In this document: in pieces, positions 44,505 to 54,213 of the stretch | Position numbering within the stretch: the first letter of the stretch is position 1 | Layout of the letters: each line of letters starts with the position of its first letter | Assembly: GCF_947495315.1 (NCBI RefSeq) | Contig: NZ_CANLYD010000007.1 | Coordinates: forward strand, 1-64,000 | DNA length: 64,000 bases | From: an uncultured Aquimarina sp. | GTDB lineage: Bacteria; Bacteroidota; Bacteroidia; Flavobacteriales; Flavobacteriaceae | Direction of reading: 5' to 3' | The notes under the pieces: model-generated | Database searches by the model: none | What the model was told of the DNA's origin: nothing | What the model saw: the letters and a program-made list of their open reading frames with translations, nothing else | Program-made: the position numbers and the translations under genes

Positions 44505-45518
44505 ATGAAAAGAATAGCAGTAATAGGATACGGAATAATAGGAAAAAGAGTGGCCGATGCAATCAACCTACAGGATGATATGAAGCTTTCTGGAGTATGT
44601 GATATCATAAGCGATTGGCGCATTCAAAATGCGGTAAGAAAAGAGTACGATATCTATTCAGCAACTGATGAAGCTGAAGACAAAATGAAGTCTGAAGGCA
44701 TTACAATAAAAGGAAATATGCAAGAACTTTTAAATAAGTCAGACCTTGTTGTGGATTGCACCCCTAAAAAGATTGCAGCTCAAAACGTGGCAATCTATAA
44801 GGAACAGAACATCAAATTCATATTGCACGGTGGCGAAAAACACGAAACCACGGGGCATTCCTTTAGTGCCGAAAATAATTATGAATCGGCGTTAAATAGA
44901 GATGCGACCAGAGTAGTCTCTTGCAATACAACCTCTATATTAAGAACGTTAACCGCGTTAAAAAGAGCTGATTTATTGGATTATGCCAGAGGGACGCTTT
45001 TAAGAAGAGCTACAGACCCTTGGGAAAGTCATTTGGGTGGTATAATGAATACAATGGTTCCCGAAAGAGATATCCCGAGCCATCAAGGTCCGGATGCTAA
45101 AAGTGTCGACCCAGAATTGGACGTGATTACTTCTGCGGTAAAAGTCCCTGAAACCCTCAGTCATATGCATTATTGGAATGTGAAGTTAAAAAAGCAAGCC
45201 TCGAAAGAAGAAGTTTTAAATGCTTTTAAAACTTCTAGTCGTATAAAGTTTATTCAATATGACCAAGGCCTAGTCTCAAACAATACCATTAAAGAAATGT
45301 TTTTGGATATGGGAAGACCTTGGGGCGATATGTATGAAGTTGCACTTTGGGAAGATATGCTAAAGGTAGTGGGAGATGAACTCTTTTATGCCTATATCGT
45401 GGATAACCAAGCTATAGTAATACCAGAAACTATAGATGCTATAAGGGCACTTACTGGAATAGAGGCAAATGGGACTAAATCTATATCTAAAACCAATGAA
45501 AGCTTAGGTATACACTAA
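44505..45518 (+). CDS. Type II (archaeal-like) glyceraldehyde-3-phosphate dehydrogenase
   Basis: A 337-residue GAPDH of the archaeal type. The Rossmann start is [15 protein letters not shown], the catalytic Cys is C140 in VVSCNTTS, and [28 protein letters not shown] is the family-specific stretch. Bacterial type I GAPDH lacks these. Archaeal type II enzymes use NAD+ or NADP+. It oxidises glyceraldehyde-3-phosphate in glycolysis. Presence next to a class I aldolase and PFK suggests an imported lower-glycolysis set. Confidence 0.88.
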   Translation: MKRIAVIGYGIIGKRVADAINLQDDMKLSGVCDIISDWRIQNAVRKEYDIYSATDEAEDKMKSEGITIKGNMQELLNKSDLVVDCTPKKIAAQNVAIYKEQNIKFILHGGEKHETTGHSFSAENNYESALNRDATRVVSCNTTSILRTLTALKRADLLDYARGTLLRRATDPWESHLGGIMNTMVPERDIPSHQGPDAKSVDPELDVITSAVKVPETLSHMHYWNVKLKKQASKEEVLNAFKTSSRIKFIQYDQGLVSNNTIKEMFLDMGRPWGDMYEVALWEDMLKVVGDELFYAYIVDNQAIVIPETIDAIRALTGIEANGTKSISKTNESLGIH

Positions 45519-45529
45519 TTCTTATCAAA

Positions 45530-46591
45530 ATGAAAACAAGCAACAACATTATAGAAATATTAGGCGAAAAAGCACCCTATTATTTAAATCACGTCTGTGA
45601 AAAAATAACAAAAGATGAATTACTAACACCAAGTGATAATAGCCTTGACAAGGTTTTTATTAATAGCAATAGAAATCCACAGGTACTACGCAGTCTTTCA
45701 CAGTTGTACGGTCACGGAAATCTGTCAGGAACTGGGTATTTAAGCATCCTGCCTGTTGACCAAGGCATTGAGCATAGTGCTGCTTTCTCATTCTATAAAA
45801 ACCCAGATTATTTTGACCCAGAAAACATTATTAAGCTCGCTATAGAAGCTGGTTGTAATGGAGTAGCATCAACCTTTGGCGTTTTGGGACTAAATGCCAG
45901 AAAATATGCCCATAAAATACCTTTTATTGTGAAGATTAATCACAATGAACTACTTACCTATCCTAATAAATATGACCAAACACTATTTGGTAAGGTAAAA
46001 GCGGCTTGGGATATGGGAGCCGTTGCTGTGGGTGCTACCATTTATTTTGGTTCTGAAGAAAGCAATAGACAGCTCAAAGAAATTTCAGAAGCTTTTGAAG
46101 AGGCTCATAATCTGGGTATGGCAACCATCTTATGGTGCTACACCCGAAACGAAGCATTCAAAACAGAAAAAGAAGATTATCACGCAGCTGCCGATGTAAC
46201 TGGTCAGGCAAATCATTTAGGTGTAACCATACAGGCAGATATTATTAAGCAAAAACTTCCAACCAACAATTTTGGTTTTAAGAATATCGATTTCGGTAAA
46301 TATGATGATGAAATGTATGAAACGCTCACTACAGAACACCCTATTGATTTATGCAGATTACAAGTAGCAAATTGCTATATGGGAAAAATAGGATTGATTA
46401 ATTCAGGTGGTGGCTCTAAAGGGGAAACTGATTTAACTGAAGCTATTACAACAGCAGTAGTTAATAAGCGTGCTGGAGGCTCAGGGCTAATATTAGGAAG
46501 AAAGGCTTTTCAAAAGCCTTTCGGTGAAGGCGTTGAATTATTGAAGTTGGTTCAAAGTGTTTATTTGGATTCAAAAATCAGTATAGCATAA
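45530..46591 (+). CDS. Class I fructose-bisphosphate aldolase (DhnA/FbaB type)
   Basis: A 353-residue metal-independent aldolase of the archaeal/FbaB group. Recognisable are [16 protein letters not shown] near residue 80, [32 protein letters not shown] and the phosphate-binding [16 protein letters not shown] near the C terminus. It cleaves fructose-1,6-bisphosphate into triose phosphates. It follows the archaeal-type GAPDH by 12 bases. No metal site is present, which could matter in a copper-stressed cell. Confidence 0.88.
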   Translation: MKTSNNIIEILGEKAPYYLNHVCEKITKDELLTPSDNSLDKVFINSNRNPQVLRSLSQLYGHGNLSGTGYLSILPVDQGIEHSAAFSFYKNPDYFDPENIIKLAIEAGCNGVASTFGVLGLNARKYAHKIPFIVKINHNELLTYPNKYDQTLFGKVKAAWDMGAVAVGATIYFGSEESNRQLKEISEAFEEAHNLGMATILWCYTRNEAFKTEKEDYHAAADVTGQANHLGVTIQADIIKQKLPTNNFGFKNIDFGKYDDEMYETLTTEHPIDLCRLQVANCYMGKIGLINSGGGSKGETDLTEAITTAVVNKRAGGSGLILGRKAFQKPFGEGVELLKLVQSVYLDSKISIA

Positions 46592-46602
46592 CAAAATAGG
46601 AA

Positions 46603-47961
46603 ATGTTTGACACGGAGATAAAATCACTTAAATCACTAAACGACTATCTGGTAAAACTGGTAGAGAATCGCCTATGGCTCAAAGTAATCATCGCTTTGTT
46701 TCTAGGTGTTGGGTTTGGTTTGCTCTTGAGTCCTCAAAATGGTTGGATATCTAAAGAAACAGCTGACGTGGCAGGTAATTGGCTAGCACTTCCTGGTGTA
46801 CTTTTTCTAAAGTTGGTTCAAATGATTATGATTCCTTTGATTGTTGCATCTATCATCACTGGTATTGCAAGTAATGATAAGGGCAGCCTAAAAAAATTAG
46901 GTGGTGGTGTGTTACTCTATTTTCTAGGCACTACTATAGTTTCGGTAAGTCTTGGTACCATTATCTCTCAGCTCTTCAAACCAGGACGCTTCTTGCACCA
47001 ACAGGCACTAATTGAGCACAACGATTTACCATCTGTTAACTCAGAAGACACTGGGTTGTCATTCGGCCTAGAAAATATACCTGATGCCATATCAAATTTA
47101 CTTCCTGAAAATCCTTTGGCATCGATGGTAAGTGGTGAAATGTTAAGTATCGTGATTTTCACAATCATTATTGGTGTAGCTGTGCTATCGCTTGAGGATT
47201 CTTTACTGCGCCCAGTAAAGCTTCTTTTAAGTGCCATACAAGAAGTCTGTATGACGGTAGTAAAATGGTCAATGCTTCTAGTACCTATTGCCGTTTTTGG
47301 TCTTATGGCGCAGCTTACCTCTAGTGTTGGATTAAGTTCCTTATCTGGTCTAACATACTATGTTGGAGTAGTACTTCTTGGCCTTTTATTATTGGTGATT
47401 TTCTATTTAGGACTTGTTGCACTATTGGGAAAAACAAACCCATTTCAATTCCTAAAAAAAATAAGGGATGTACAACTATTGGCTTTTTCAACGACAAGTT
47501 CTGCGGCTGTGATGCCCTTATCACTAAAAACGGCTGAAGAAGAACTACAAGTAGACAAGACCATCAGTAATTTTATAATTCCCATTGGTGCTACAGTTAA
47601 TATGGATGGAACTGCACTCTATCAAACCATAACTACGCTGTTTATCGCTCAAGCCTATGGTCTGGAAATGAGCTTGCTCAATATTGTAGTGGTCATTGTA
47701 ACTATTGTCGCTGCTTCCATTGGCACGCCTGCCATACCAGGAGGTGGCGTTGTTATACTCGCTTCTGTTTTGGGAAGTGTTGGCATACCGGCCGAAGGCA
47801 TAATCATTATTATTGGAGTAGAAAGACTATTAGGAATGTTCAGGACTGCTGTAAACGTAACGGGTGATTTGACTGCCTGTATAGTATTCAATAGGCTCTA
47901 TGGTAAAATACCAATTTTGGTTACTGAGAAAACGATTAATACACCAACTTTAAAACAATGA
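46603..47961 (+). CDS. Dicarboxylate/amino-acid:cation symporter (DAACS, GltP-like)
   Basis: A 452-residue transporter with eight or more helices and two re-entrant hairpins. Family marks are the Ser-rich STTSSAAVMPLSLKTAEE, PIGATVNMDGTALYQ and the C-terminal GVERLLGMFRTAVNVTGD, the substrate and Na+ sites. It probably imports aspartate, glutamate or C4 dicarboxylates such as fumarate. Its stop overlaps the hydrolase start by 4 bases. Imported dicarboxylates could serve as electron acceptors. Confidence 0.88.
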   Translation: MFDTEIKSLKSLNDYLVKLVENRLWLKVIIALFLGVGFGLLLSPQNGWISKETADVAGNWLALPGVLFLKLVQMIMIPLIVASIITGIASNDKGSLKKLGGGVLLYFLGTTIVSVSLGTIISQLFKPGRFLHQQALIEHNDLPSVNSEDTGLSFGLENIPDAISNLLPENPLASMVSGEMLSIVIFTIIIGVAVLSLEDSLLRPVKLLLSAIQEVCMTVVKWSMLLVPIAVFGLMAQLTSSVGLSSLSGLTYYVGVVLLGLLLLVIFYLGLVALLGKTNPFQFLKKIRDVQLLAFSTTSSAAVMPLSLKTAEEELQVDKTISNFIIPIGATVNMDGTALYQTITTLFIAQAYGLEMSLLNIVVVIVTIVAASIGTPAIPGGGVVILASVLGSVGIPAEGIIIIIGVERLLGMFRTAVNVTGDLTACIVFNRLYGKIPILVTEKTINTPTLKQ

Positions 47962-48878
47962 CCTTATTACTCATATTCATAGTGTTTATTTTTCCTGTTA
48001 TTGCTATAGCAGGTTATCAATATTACAAGATTGGTAAGCAACCAGCTTATGATGCCAACAAAACTTTATTGAACTATGAAATAATAGGTTCTGGAGAGAA
48101 CAAACTTGTTTTGTTGCACGGATTGACAGGCTCTATAAATTATTGGAAACGTGAATTAAATGGGATTACCAAAACACACACATTACTTCTTATTGACCTT
48201 CTCGGTTTTGGTGATTCGCCAAAACCAAAAAGTGATTATTCTCTATTAAGTCAGCAACAAGCTTTAGAATTAGTTCTAAACAAGGAAGGGTTCAACGATG
48301 GAAATATACTTATTGCTGGACATTCAATGGGAGCTATAATTTCGTTGGCACTATTGGAAAAGCAACCAACTTGGTTCAAAGCAGGAATACTTATAGGCAT
48401 ACCTGTTTATAAAGATGTTTATGAATTTAAGAAAGTTATGTCCACACATTCCTTTGTAGATAGGATTTCAACAAGCAAATTCTCAAAATACATCTGTATG
48501 ATTCATCCCATATTTATGTCAAGTGCATTCAAGCCTGATAACCTAACGGATGAAGTTTATGAAGATGCAAAAAAGCATCATTGGATGAGTTATTATTATT
48601 CGCTCACAGAAGTCATATTGAAAACAGATTTATTTGCGATAGCAAGGAAAATTAAGGATAAAGATATCCTTTTTATTCACGGGGAAAAAGACACTACGGC
48701 ACCTTTAGAAAATGCCTTAAAATTATCAAGGGAATTTAAAAACGTACACTTTATTACTTCATCTGAAGGAGACCATCAATTCTTTTTGAAAGAAGCAGAA
48801 TTTGTTTGGAGCACAATCCAAGATTTTACTATTTCAGAAATAAGATTTCAAAAAACATTATCGAATGAACACAAATAA
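47958..48878 (+). CDS. Alpha/beta hydrolase, membrane anchored
   Basis: A 306-residue hydrolase with an N-terminal anchor (about 1-20) and a triad in order: nucleophile S123 in AGHSMGAIIS, an Asp in HGEKDTTAP and a His in GDHQFFL. The oxyanion-hole stretch is LLHGLTGS. The substrate is unknown; the fold covers esterases, lipases and peptidases. It overlaps the symporter by 4 bases and the PFK gene by 14. Confidence 0.84.
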   Translation: MTLLLIFIVFIFPVIAIAGYQYYKIGKQPAYDANKTLLNYEIIGSGENKLVLLHGLTGSINYWKRELNGITKTHTLLLIDLLGFGDSPKPKSDYSLLSQQQALELVLNKEGFNDGNILIAGHSMGAIISLALLEKQPTWFKAGILIGIPVYKDVYEFKKVMSTHSFVDRISTSKFSKYICMIHPIFMSSAFKPDNLTDEVYEDAKKHHWMSYYYSLTEVILKTDLFAIARKIKDKDILFIHGEKDTTAPLENALKLSREFKNVHFITSSEGDHQFFLKEAEFVWSTIQDFTISEIRFQKTLSNEHK

Positions 48879-49839
48879 AATTAAACATATAGGCGTATTT
48901 ACATCCGGAGGCGACAGTCCTGGGATGAATGCTGCATTGTATGCAATCACAAAATGTGCTGAAGTTAATGAGATTAAAGTAAGCGGTTTTAGAAAAGGAT
49001 ATGAGGGATTAATAGATGGTGATTTAATTCCATTAAAATCACACAAATTACAAAAGTCAGTACACCAAGGTGGCACAATTCTAAAAACGGCAAGAAGTGA
49101 GCGCTTTATGACCCTGCAAGGCCGTGAAAAAGCGCTACAAACTCTACGGAAAGCCCATGTAGATGCCCTAATTGCTATTGGCGGCGATGGCACTTTTAAA
49201 GGTCTATTGGCCTTTTCAGAAATATGTGACATCCCTTTTATTGGTATTCCTGGAACTATTGATAATGACCTTGCTGGAACGGATTATACCCTAGGCTTTG
49301 ATTCTGCTGTAAATACTGCTATTGAAAATATTGATAAAATACGAGATACCGCTGAATCCCATAACCGTGTGTTCATTGTAGAAGTAATGGGAAGAGATTC
49401 TGGATATATTGGTATCCATTCAGGATTAGTGGTTGGTGCCAATGGTATCCTAATTCCTGAAAGTACGCAGGACTTACACCTCTTACTAGAAAAAGTTAAA
49501 AATTACCATAGCGAGGATGCATTCCTAATTGTAGTATCCGAAGGTGATGAAACAGGTACAGATTTAGTCGCATCCAAAATTAAGGAAGTCAACCCAGATA
49601 TAGATTTACGAATAACAAGACTAGGACACGTTCAACGTGGCGGCCATCCATCAGCTTTTGACAGAATGCTGGGGATAAGACTTGGTGCTGCTTCTATAGA
49701 CGTGCTTTTGCGAGGTTCTGAAAATGTTATGGTAGGGTTATATAATAATATGATTTGCACCACCCCATTTCAAAATGTCGTAAAACAGCATCATATAGAT
49801 GAAGAATTGCAAGACCTTTTAAAAGTTTTTGGTTCATAA
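48865..49839 (+). CDS. pfkA: ATP-dependent 6-phosphofructokinase
   Basis: A 324-residue PfkA. It has GVFTSGGDSPGMNAAL at the N terminus, the ATP-site GGDGT, GIPGTIDNDLAGTDYTLGFDS for catalysis (D in TIDND) and GHVQRGGHPSAFDR. The GGDG motif (Gly rather than Asp at the third residue of the loop) indicates ATP, not pyrophosphate, as donor. It phosphorylates fructose-6-phosphate. It overlaps the hydrolase by 14 bases and is followed by the LDH, completing the glycolytic group. Confidence 0.92.
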   Translation: MNTNKIKHIGVFTSGGDSPGMNAALYAITKCAEVNEIKVSGFRKGYEGLIDGDLIPLKSHKLQKSVHQGGTILKTARSERFMTLQGREKALQTLRKAHVDALIAIGGDGTFKGLLAFSEICDIPFIGIPGTIDNDLAGTDYTLGFDSAVNTAIENIDKIRDTAESHNRVFIVEVMGRDSGYIGIHSGLVVGANGILIPESTQDLHLLLEKVKNYHSEDAFLIVVSEGDETGTDLVASKIKEVNPDIDLRITRLGHVQRGGHPSAFDRMLGIRLGAASIDVLLRGSENVMVGLYNNMICTTPFQNVVKQHHIDEELQDLLKVFGS

Positions 49840-49850
49840 ATTATTAAGAT

Positions 49851-50846
49851 ATGAAAACAACAATATTCAGTACACATAAATTTGATAAACCTTCCCTTGT
49901 TAAAGCTAATGATGGAAAGCACGAGTTGAATTTTCTGGAATACAGGCTTACTAAAGAAACAGCTAGATTAGCAAGAGGCTCAAAAGCTGTCGCACTATTC
50001 TCAAATGACAATGCCTCTGCTGAAGTTTTAGATATATTGTACCAACAAGGGATTGAATATATCGTATTGCGCTCAGCGGGTTTTAATCACGTTGATTTAA
50101 AAAAAGCTGATAAACTAGGACTAAAAGTAGCTCGTGTACCAGCCTACTCACCATATGCTATAGCAGAACATACTCTTGCACTCATCTTAACACTTAACCG
50201 AAAGATTGTTAGAGCGCACAATAGAGTTCGAGAACAAAATTTCTCGCTGAACGGGCTTACAGGATTTGACCTAAACGGCAAAACAGTAGGTGTTATTGGT
50301 ACAGGAAAAATAGGAGCAGTACTCGTAAAAATACTGCACGGTTTGGGATGTAAGATACTAGCCCACGATGTTTCTGAAGATAAGAACCTGATAGATTTAT
50401 ATGATGTCATATACACCAACTGTACCACCATTTGCAAACAGGCAGATATAATTAGTCTGCACGTTCCATTGACACCATCAACCAGGCACTTAATAGACAC
50501 AGAACACATAACACTAATGAAAGAAGGTGTTATGCTCATTAACACAAGTCGCGGTGGTCTAGTTGACACCAAAGCCGTTATTGAAGGATTAAAATCTGGC
50601 AAGATTGGGTATTTCGGAATAGATGTATACGAAGAGGAAGAAGGTCTGTTTTTTGAAGACCACTCTGATACCATTTTGCAAGACGATGTCATTGCCAGAT
50701 TAATGACTTTTAATAATGTTCTCATTACTAGTCATCAAGCTTTTTTAACCGAAACCGCATTAAAAAACATCGCAGATACCACAATATACAATTTAGACTG
50801 TTTTGAAGAGAAAGTACCTTCTGGAAATGAAGTTACCCTAGACTAA
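49851..50846 (+). CDS. D-lactate dehydrogenase (LdhA-type 2-hydroxyacid dehydrogenase)
   Basis: A 331-residue NAD-dependent 2-hydroxyacid dehydrogenase. The NAD fold is VIGTGKIGAVLVKIL (about 147), and active-site residues are Arg in NTSRGGLVDTKAV, Glu in DVYEEEEGLF and His in ITSHQAFLTE. The FFxxHS end of the catalytic domain fits fermentative D-LDH. It converts pyruvate to D-lactate and reoxidises NADH. Context with GAPDH, aldolase and PFK supports a lactate outlet. Confidence 0.86.
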   Translation: MKTTIFSTHKFDKPSLVKANDGKHELNFLEYRLTKETARLARGSKAVALFSNDNASAEVLDILYQQGIEYIVLRSAGFNHVDLKKADKLGLKVARVPAYSPYAIAEHTLALILTLNRKIVRAHNRVREQNFSLNGLTGFDLNGKTVGVIGTGKIGAVLVKILHGLGCKILAHDVSEDKNLIDLYDVIYTNCTTICKQADIISLHVPLTPSTRHLIDTEHITLMKEGVMLINTSRGGLVDTKAVIEGLKSGKIGYFGIDVYEEEEGLFFEDHSDTILQDDVIARLMTFNNVLITSHQAFLTETALKNIADTTIYNLDCFEEKVPSGNEVTLD

Positions 50847-50876
50847 AAAATATACGAACCTATAAACCATCAAAAA

Positions 50877-51707
50877 ATGAGAAACATATTAGTACCAACC
50901 GATTTTTCAAAGAATTGCAATAAAGCAGCACAACTAGGTATAGAAATGGCAAAGTTATACAGTTCTGAAATTCACTTTTTACATCTTATGAAAACCCCTG
51001 TGGATTGGGTAAAACTGGATAAAGAAAAGGAAAAACGATATCCTGAAACATTAAAGCAAATAGGTAAAGCAAAATCAGCTTTAAGAGAATTGGAGAAAAC
51101 AGCCGAACGTGAAGGATTAAAGTGTCGCAGGTTCTTACAATTTGACGCTGGTCAAGGCGATATTTTAGACCATTCAGGTCATTACCACCACGACTTCATT
51201 ATTACAGGAAGTAGTGGCACTAAAGGTGTCATAAGAGAGATTACCGGTAGCAATGTCGAGGAAATTGTACGAAAAGCCAATGCACCCGTAATTGTTGTAA
51301 AAGATGAAGAAGTCAATTTTCCGTTTAAGAATATTGTATTTGTTTCAAATTTCGAAGAAAATATAACCGATGCTTTTAAGCAGGTAATATCCATTGCTAA
51401 TAAATGTGGTGCCCGCATCCACTTATTGCGTATTAATACCGAGACCGATTTCAATAATATTAAACTTGGCCTAGACCCTATTGAAAAAATGTTACAAAAC
51501 TTTCCGGAGTTGAAAAACTATTCAATGGCTGTGTATAATGAACCCTCAGTTGAAACAGGCATCAATACATTTCTAAAACAACATCCTTCAGATTTAATAG
51601 CAATGGTCACACACGGTAAAACAGGATTTTTAAGTCTGTTTTCAAAAAGTATTGCCGAAGGTGTTACCAACCATTCCACTTTACCTGTAATGACAATACA
51701 TATTTAA
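50877..51707 (+). CDS. Tandem universal stress protein
   Basis: A 276-residue protein with two UspA domains (about 1-145 and 150-276). The first keeps the nucleotide signature TGSSGTKGVIREITGSN. The second (VTHGKTGFLSLFSKSIAEG) is degenerate and probably structural. Two-domain Usp proteins are common in starvation and hypoxia regulons. It lies between LDH and the ATP-cone nuclease. Confidence 0.86.
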   Translation: MRNILVPTDFSKNCNKAAQLGIEMAKLYSSEIHFLHLMKTPVDWVKLDKEKEKRYPETLKQIGKAKSALRELEKTAEREGLKCRRFLQFDAGQGDILDHSGHYHHDFIITGSSGTKGVIREITGSNVEEIVRKANAPVIVVKDEEVNFPFKNIVFVSNFEENITDAFKQVISIANKCGARIHLLRINTETDFNNIKLGLDPIEKMLQNFPELKNYSMAVYNEPSVETGINTFLKQHPSDLIAMVTHGKTGFLSLFSKSIAEGVTNHSTLPVMTIHI

Positions 51708-51710
51708 GCA

Positions 51711-52553
51711 ATGGACAGCTCAATAAACATAATAAAACACTCGGGAGATATTGTTCCTTTTAATGTTGACAAACTCAAAGATTCATTGCGACGTGCTCAA
51801 GCAAGTGAGGAGATAATTCAGCAAATAGTAGCACAAATTGAATCTGCAATTTACAATGGGATTACTACAAAAAAAATCTACCAAATGGCATTTAAAATGC
51901 TTAAAGGTAAATCACGTGTAAGTGCTTCAAAATACAAACTCAAAAAAGCATTGATGGAATTGGGCCCTTCTGGCTTTCCGTTTGAAAAGTTAGTGGGAAA
52001 ACTATTGGCACACGAAGGATTTGAAACGAAGGTTGGTGTGATTGTACAAGGCAATTGCGTACAGCACGAAGTAGATGTTATTGCACAGAAAGATAACAAA
52101 CATTATATGATTGAATGCAAATACCATAGTGACCAAGGTAGGTTTTGTAATGTCAAGATTCCCTTGTACATCCATTCACGATTTTTGGATGTTGAAAAAC
52201 AATGGGAACATCAAAAAGGTCACGAAGCTAAACTACATAAAGGAGGTGTATATACCAATACACGATTTACTACGGATGCAATACAGTACGGCAAATGTGT
52301 TGGATTGTTATTGACAAGCTGGGATTATCCAATGGGAAACGGTTTAAAAGACAGAATAGACAAGTCCGGATTTCATCCCTTAACAGCATTAACAACAATG
52401 ACCAAATCTGAAAAGACAAAATTATTGGATAAAGGTATTGTACTATGCAAAGAGCTTCACGAAAAACCTACTTTATTAAATCAAATCGGAATTGATAAAA
52501 CAAGACATAGAAAGATTTTGGAAGATTCTGAAGCGTTGTGTAAAAACAATTAA
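51711..52553 (+). CDS. ATP-cone domain fused to a PD-(D/E)xK nuclease
   Basis: A 280-residue two-domain protein. Residues 1 to about 88 form an ATP cone (IIKHSGDIVPFNVDKLKDSL, YQMAFKMLK), the regulatory nucleotide-binding module best known from ribonucleotide reductase. Residues about 90-250 form an Mrr/RecB-like nuclease with E92, D122 (HEVDVIAQ) and E135-x-K137 (IECKYH), so the catalytic set is complete. An adenine nucleotide could gate DNA or RNA cleavage. It is followed by a small gene and an RNase. The target is unknown. Confidence 0.84.
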   Translation: MDSSINIIKHSGDIVPFNVDKLKDSLRRAQASEEIIQQIVAQIESAIYNGITTKKIYQMAFKMLKGKSRVSASKYKLKKALMELGPSGFPFEKLVGKLLAHEGFETKVGVIVQGNCVQHEVDVIAQKDNKHYMIECKYHSDQGRFCNVKIPLYIHSRFLDVEKQWEHQKGHEAKLHKGGVYTNTRFTTDAIQYGKCVGLLLTSWDYPMGNGLKDRIDKSGFHPLTALTTMTKSEKTKLLDKGIVLCKELHEKPTLLNQIGIDKTRHRKILEDSEALCKNN

Positions 52554-52564
52554 AAAATAATTAT

Positions 52565-52819
52565 ATGAAAACTGAAGAATTAAAAAAACAGAACAACATA
52601 GATTTTGAGCCTTTTTACGAAGCATTGGAAGACGACCCAAAACTGCTTGAAGAGGCCTTGGAAATACTATTGGATATGGTAGACTTTGAACCTAAATCTA
52701 TGAAAAAAGTAGCACTTTATATCAAAGAAGATTCACGAAATCTATATAATGAAGTGGTAGCGTTATACAAATCGACCCAAGACAAAGGAAACACATCCTC
52801 CTGTTGTGGTGGACACTAA
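52565..52819 (+). CDS. Small acidic protein with C-terminal CCGGH
   Basis: An 84-residue, acidic, helical protein (FEPFYEALEDDPKLLEEALEIL) ending SSCCGGH, a possible metal-binding tail. It lies between the ATP-cone nuclease and the beta-CASP RNase, 14 bases before the latter. I recognise no domain. It could be an adaptor or metal-delivery factor for the zinc-dependent RNase. Codon use and position fit a real gene. Confidence 0.62.
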   Translation: MKTEELKKQNNIDFEPFYEALEDDPKLLEEALEILLDMVDFEPKSMKKVALYIKEDSRNLYNEVVALYKSTQDKGNTSSCCGGH

Positions 52820-52833
52820 TACATAAGAATACG

Positions 52834-54210
52834 ATGAAAAACAATAGAATCAACATCCACTTTTTAGGAGCGGCCGGTACTGTAACTGGTTCAAAATATT
52901 TAGTGGATACGGGAGAGAGAAAGATATTGATAGATTGCGGACTTTTTCAAGGGTTGAAAGAATTGCGCCTTAAAAACTGGGAATATCCACCCGTTAAAGT
53001 TTCAGAAATTGATATGGTCTTGCTTACCCACGGCCATATGGACCACACAGGGTATTTACCTCGATTGGTAAAACAAGGGTTTAAAGGCCCAATATACGGC
53101 ACTAATCCCACTTTGGACATTGCAAAAATCATTTTGAACGATAGTGCAAAAATCCAAGAGCAGGAAGCCGAACGTGCCAACAAAGAAGGCTATTCCAAAC
53201 ATAGTCCGGCAGAACCGCTTTACGATTTATACGATGTTGAGAAAACCATTCCACATTTTAAGGGAGTACCACCTGCTCAATGGATGCCATTGATGAAAAA
53301 TATAAAGGCCAGATTTCAGTACAATGGTCATATTCTCGGTGCTACTTACATCGAGTTGGATATACACGGAAAACGTTTTGTCTTTTCGGGAGATATTGGA
53401 AGAACCAATGATTTATTGCTCTACCCACCACTAAAACCCAAAAAAGCGGATGTGCTTTTCATTGAATCCACTTATGGCGGAAGATTTCATCCAGATGAAG
53501 TAGAAGCACTGCCACAGATTGAAAAATTGGTCAACGATACCATCAATAGAGGTGGCAGCCTTTTTATTCCAAGCTTTTCGGTAGAACGTGCCCAATTAAT
53601 GATGTTGATTTTTTGGAGATTGCTAAAAGAGAACAAAATACCGAAAGTACAAATGATAATGGACAGCCCAATGGGAGCGAATGTACTCGAACTCTTCCAC
53701 CGCACAAGGGATTGGCACAGATTAGAGGACAATGAATGTGATGAAATGTGCTCACATTTCACGGTCGTAAGTAGTTATCGGGAAACTATGGAATTACGAA
53801 CCGATGACAAATCAAAAATCGTGATTGCGGGAAGTGGAATGCTTACTGGTGGTAGAATGCTCAACTACCTTGAAACACAGGCACAAAATCCAAATAACAC
53901 TTTGCTTTTTGTGGGGTATCAAGCCGAAGGCACTCGGGGAAGAAAATTACTGGAAGGCGATAAGGAATTGAAAGTGTATGGAAAATGGGTGCCGTTTCAT
54001 ATGGAAGTTGCGGAAATCGAAGGGCTTTCGGCACACGCAGACCACACAGAACTTATGGATTGGATGAGTAAAATAAAAAATAAGCCCGAGCGGATTTTCA
54101 TAGTGCACGGTGAAAAAGAAAGTGCAGAAGCATTACAAAAAGGTATCAAGGAAACCTATGATTGGAATGCTGAAATCCCACAATTATATAGCATTGAAGA
54201 AATAAAATAA
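52834..54210 (+). CDS. Metallo-beta-lactamase/beta-CASP RNase
   Basis: I use the ATG at 52834 because the longer frame overlaps the upstream gene. The 458-residue protein has the zinc motif HGHMDH (66-71), later His/Asp ligands in GHILGATYIEL and FSGDIGR, a beta-CASP insertion (about 195-380: GGSLFIPSFSVERAQ, GSGMLTGGRM) and the C-terminal LSAHADHTELMDW. These are the marks of CPSF73/RNase J-like RNA exo/endonucleases. It would release 5'-monophosphates from RNA and sits directly before the AMP-phosphorylase gene. Confidence 0.9.
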   Translation: MKNNRINIHFLGAAGTVTGSKYLVDTGERKILIDCGLFQGLKELRLKNWEYPPVKVSEIDMVLLTHGHMDHTGYLPRLVKQGFKGPIYGTNPTLDIAKIILNDSAKIQEQEAERANKEGYSKHSPAEPLYDLYDVEKTIPHFKGVPPAQWMPLMKNIKARFQYNGHILGATYIELDIHGKRFVFSGDIGRTNDLLLYPPLKPKKADVLFIESTYGGRFHPDEVEALPQIEKLVNDTINRGGSLFIPSFSVERAQLMMLIFWRLLKENKIPKVQMIMDSPMGANVLELFHRTRDWHRLEDNECDEMCSHFTVVSSYRETMELRTDDKSKIVIAGSGMLTGGRMLNYLETQAQNPNNTLLFVGYQAEGTRGRKLLEGDKELKVYGKWVPFHMEVAEIEGLSAHADHTELMDWMSKIKNKPERIFIVHGEKESAEALQKGIKETYDWNAEIPQLYSIEEIK

Positions 54211-54213
54211 ACT

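Noticed and set aside
50144..50725. 193-residue minus-strand frame opposite D-LDH
   Set aside because: Shadow ORF of a well-supported dehydrogenase.
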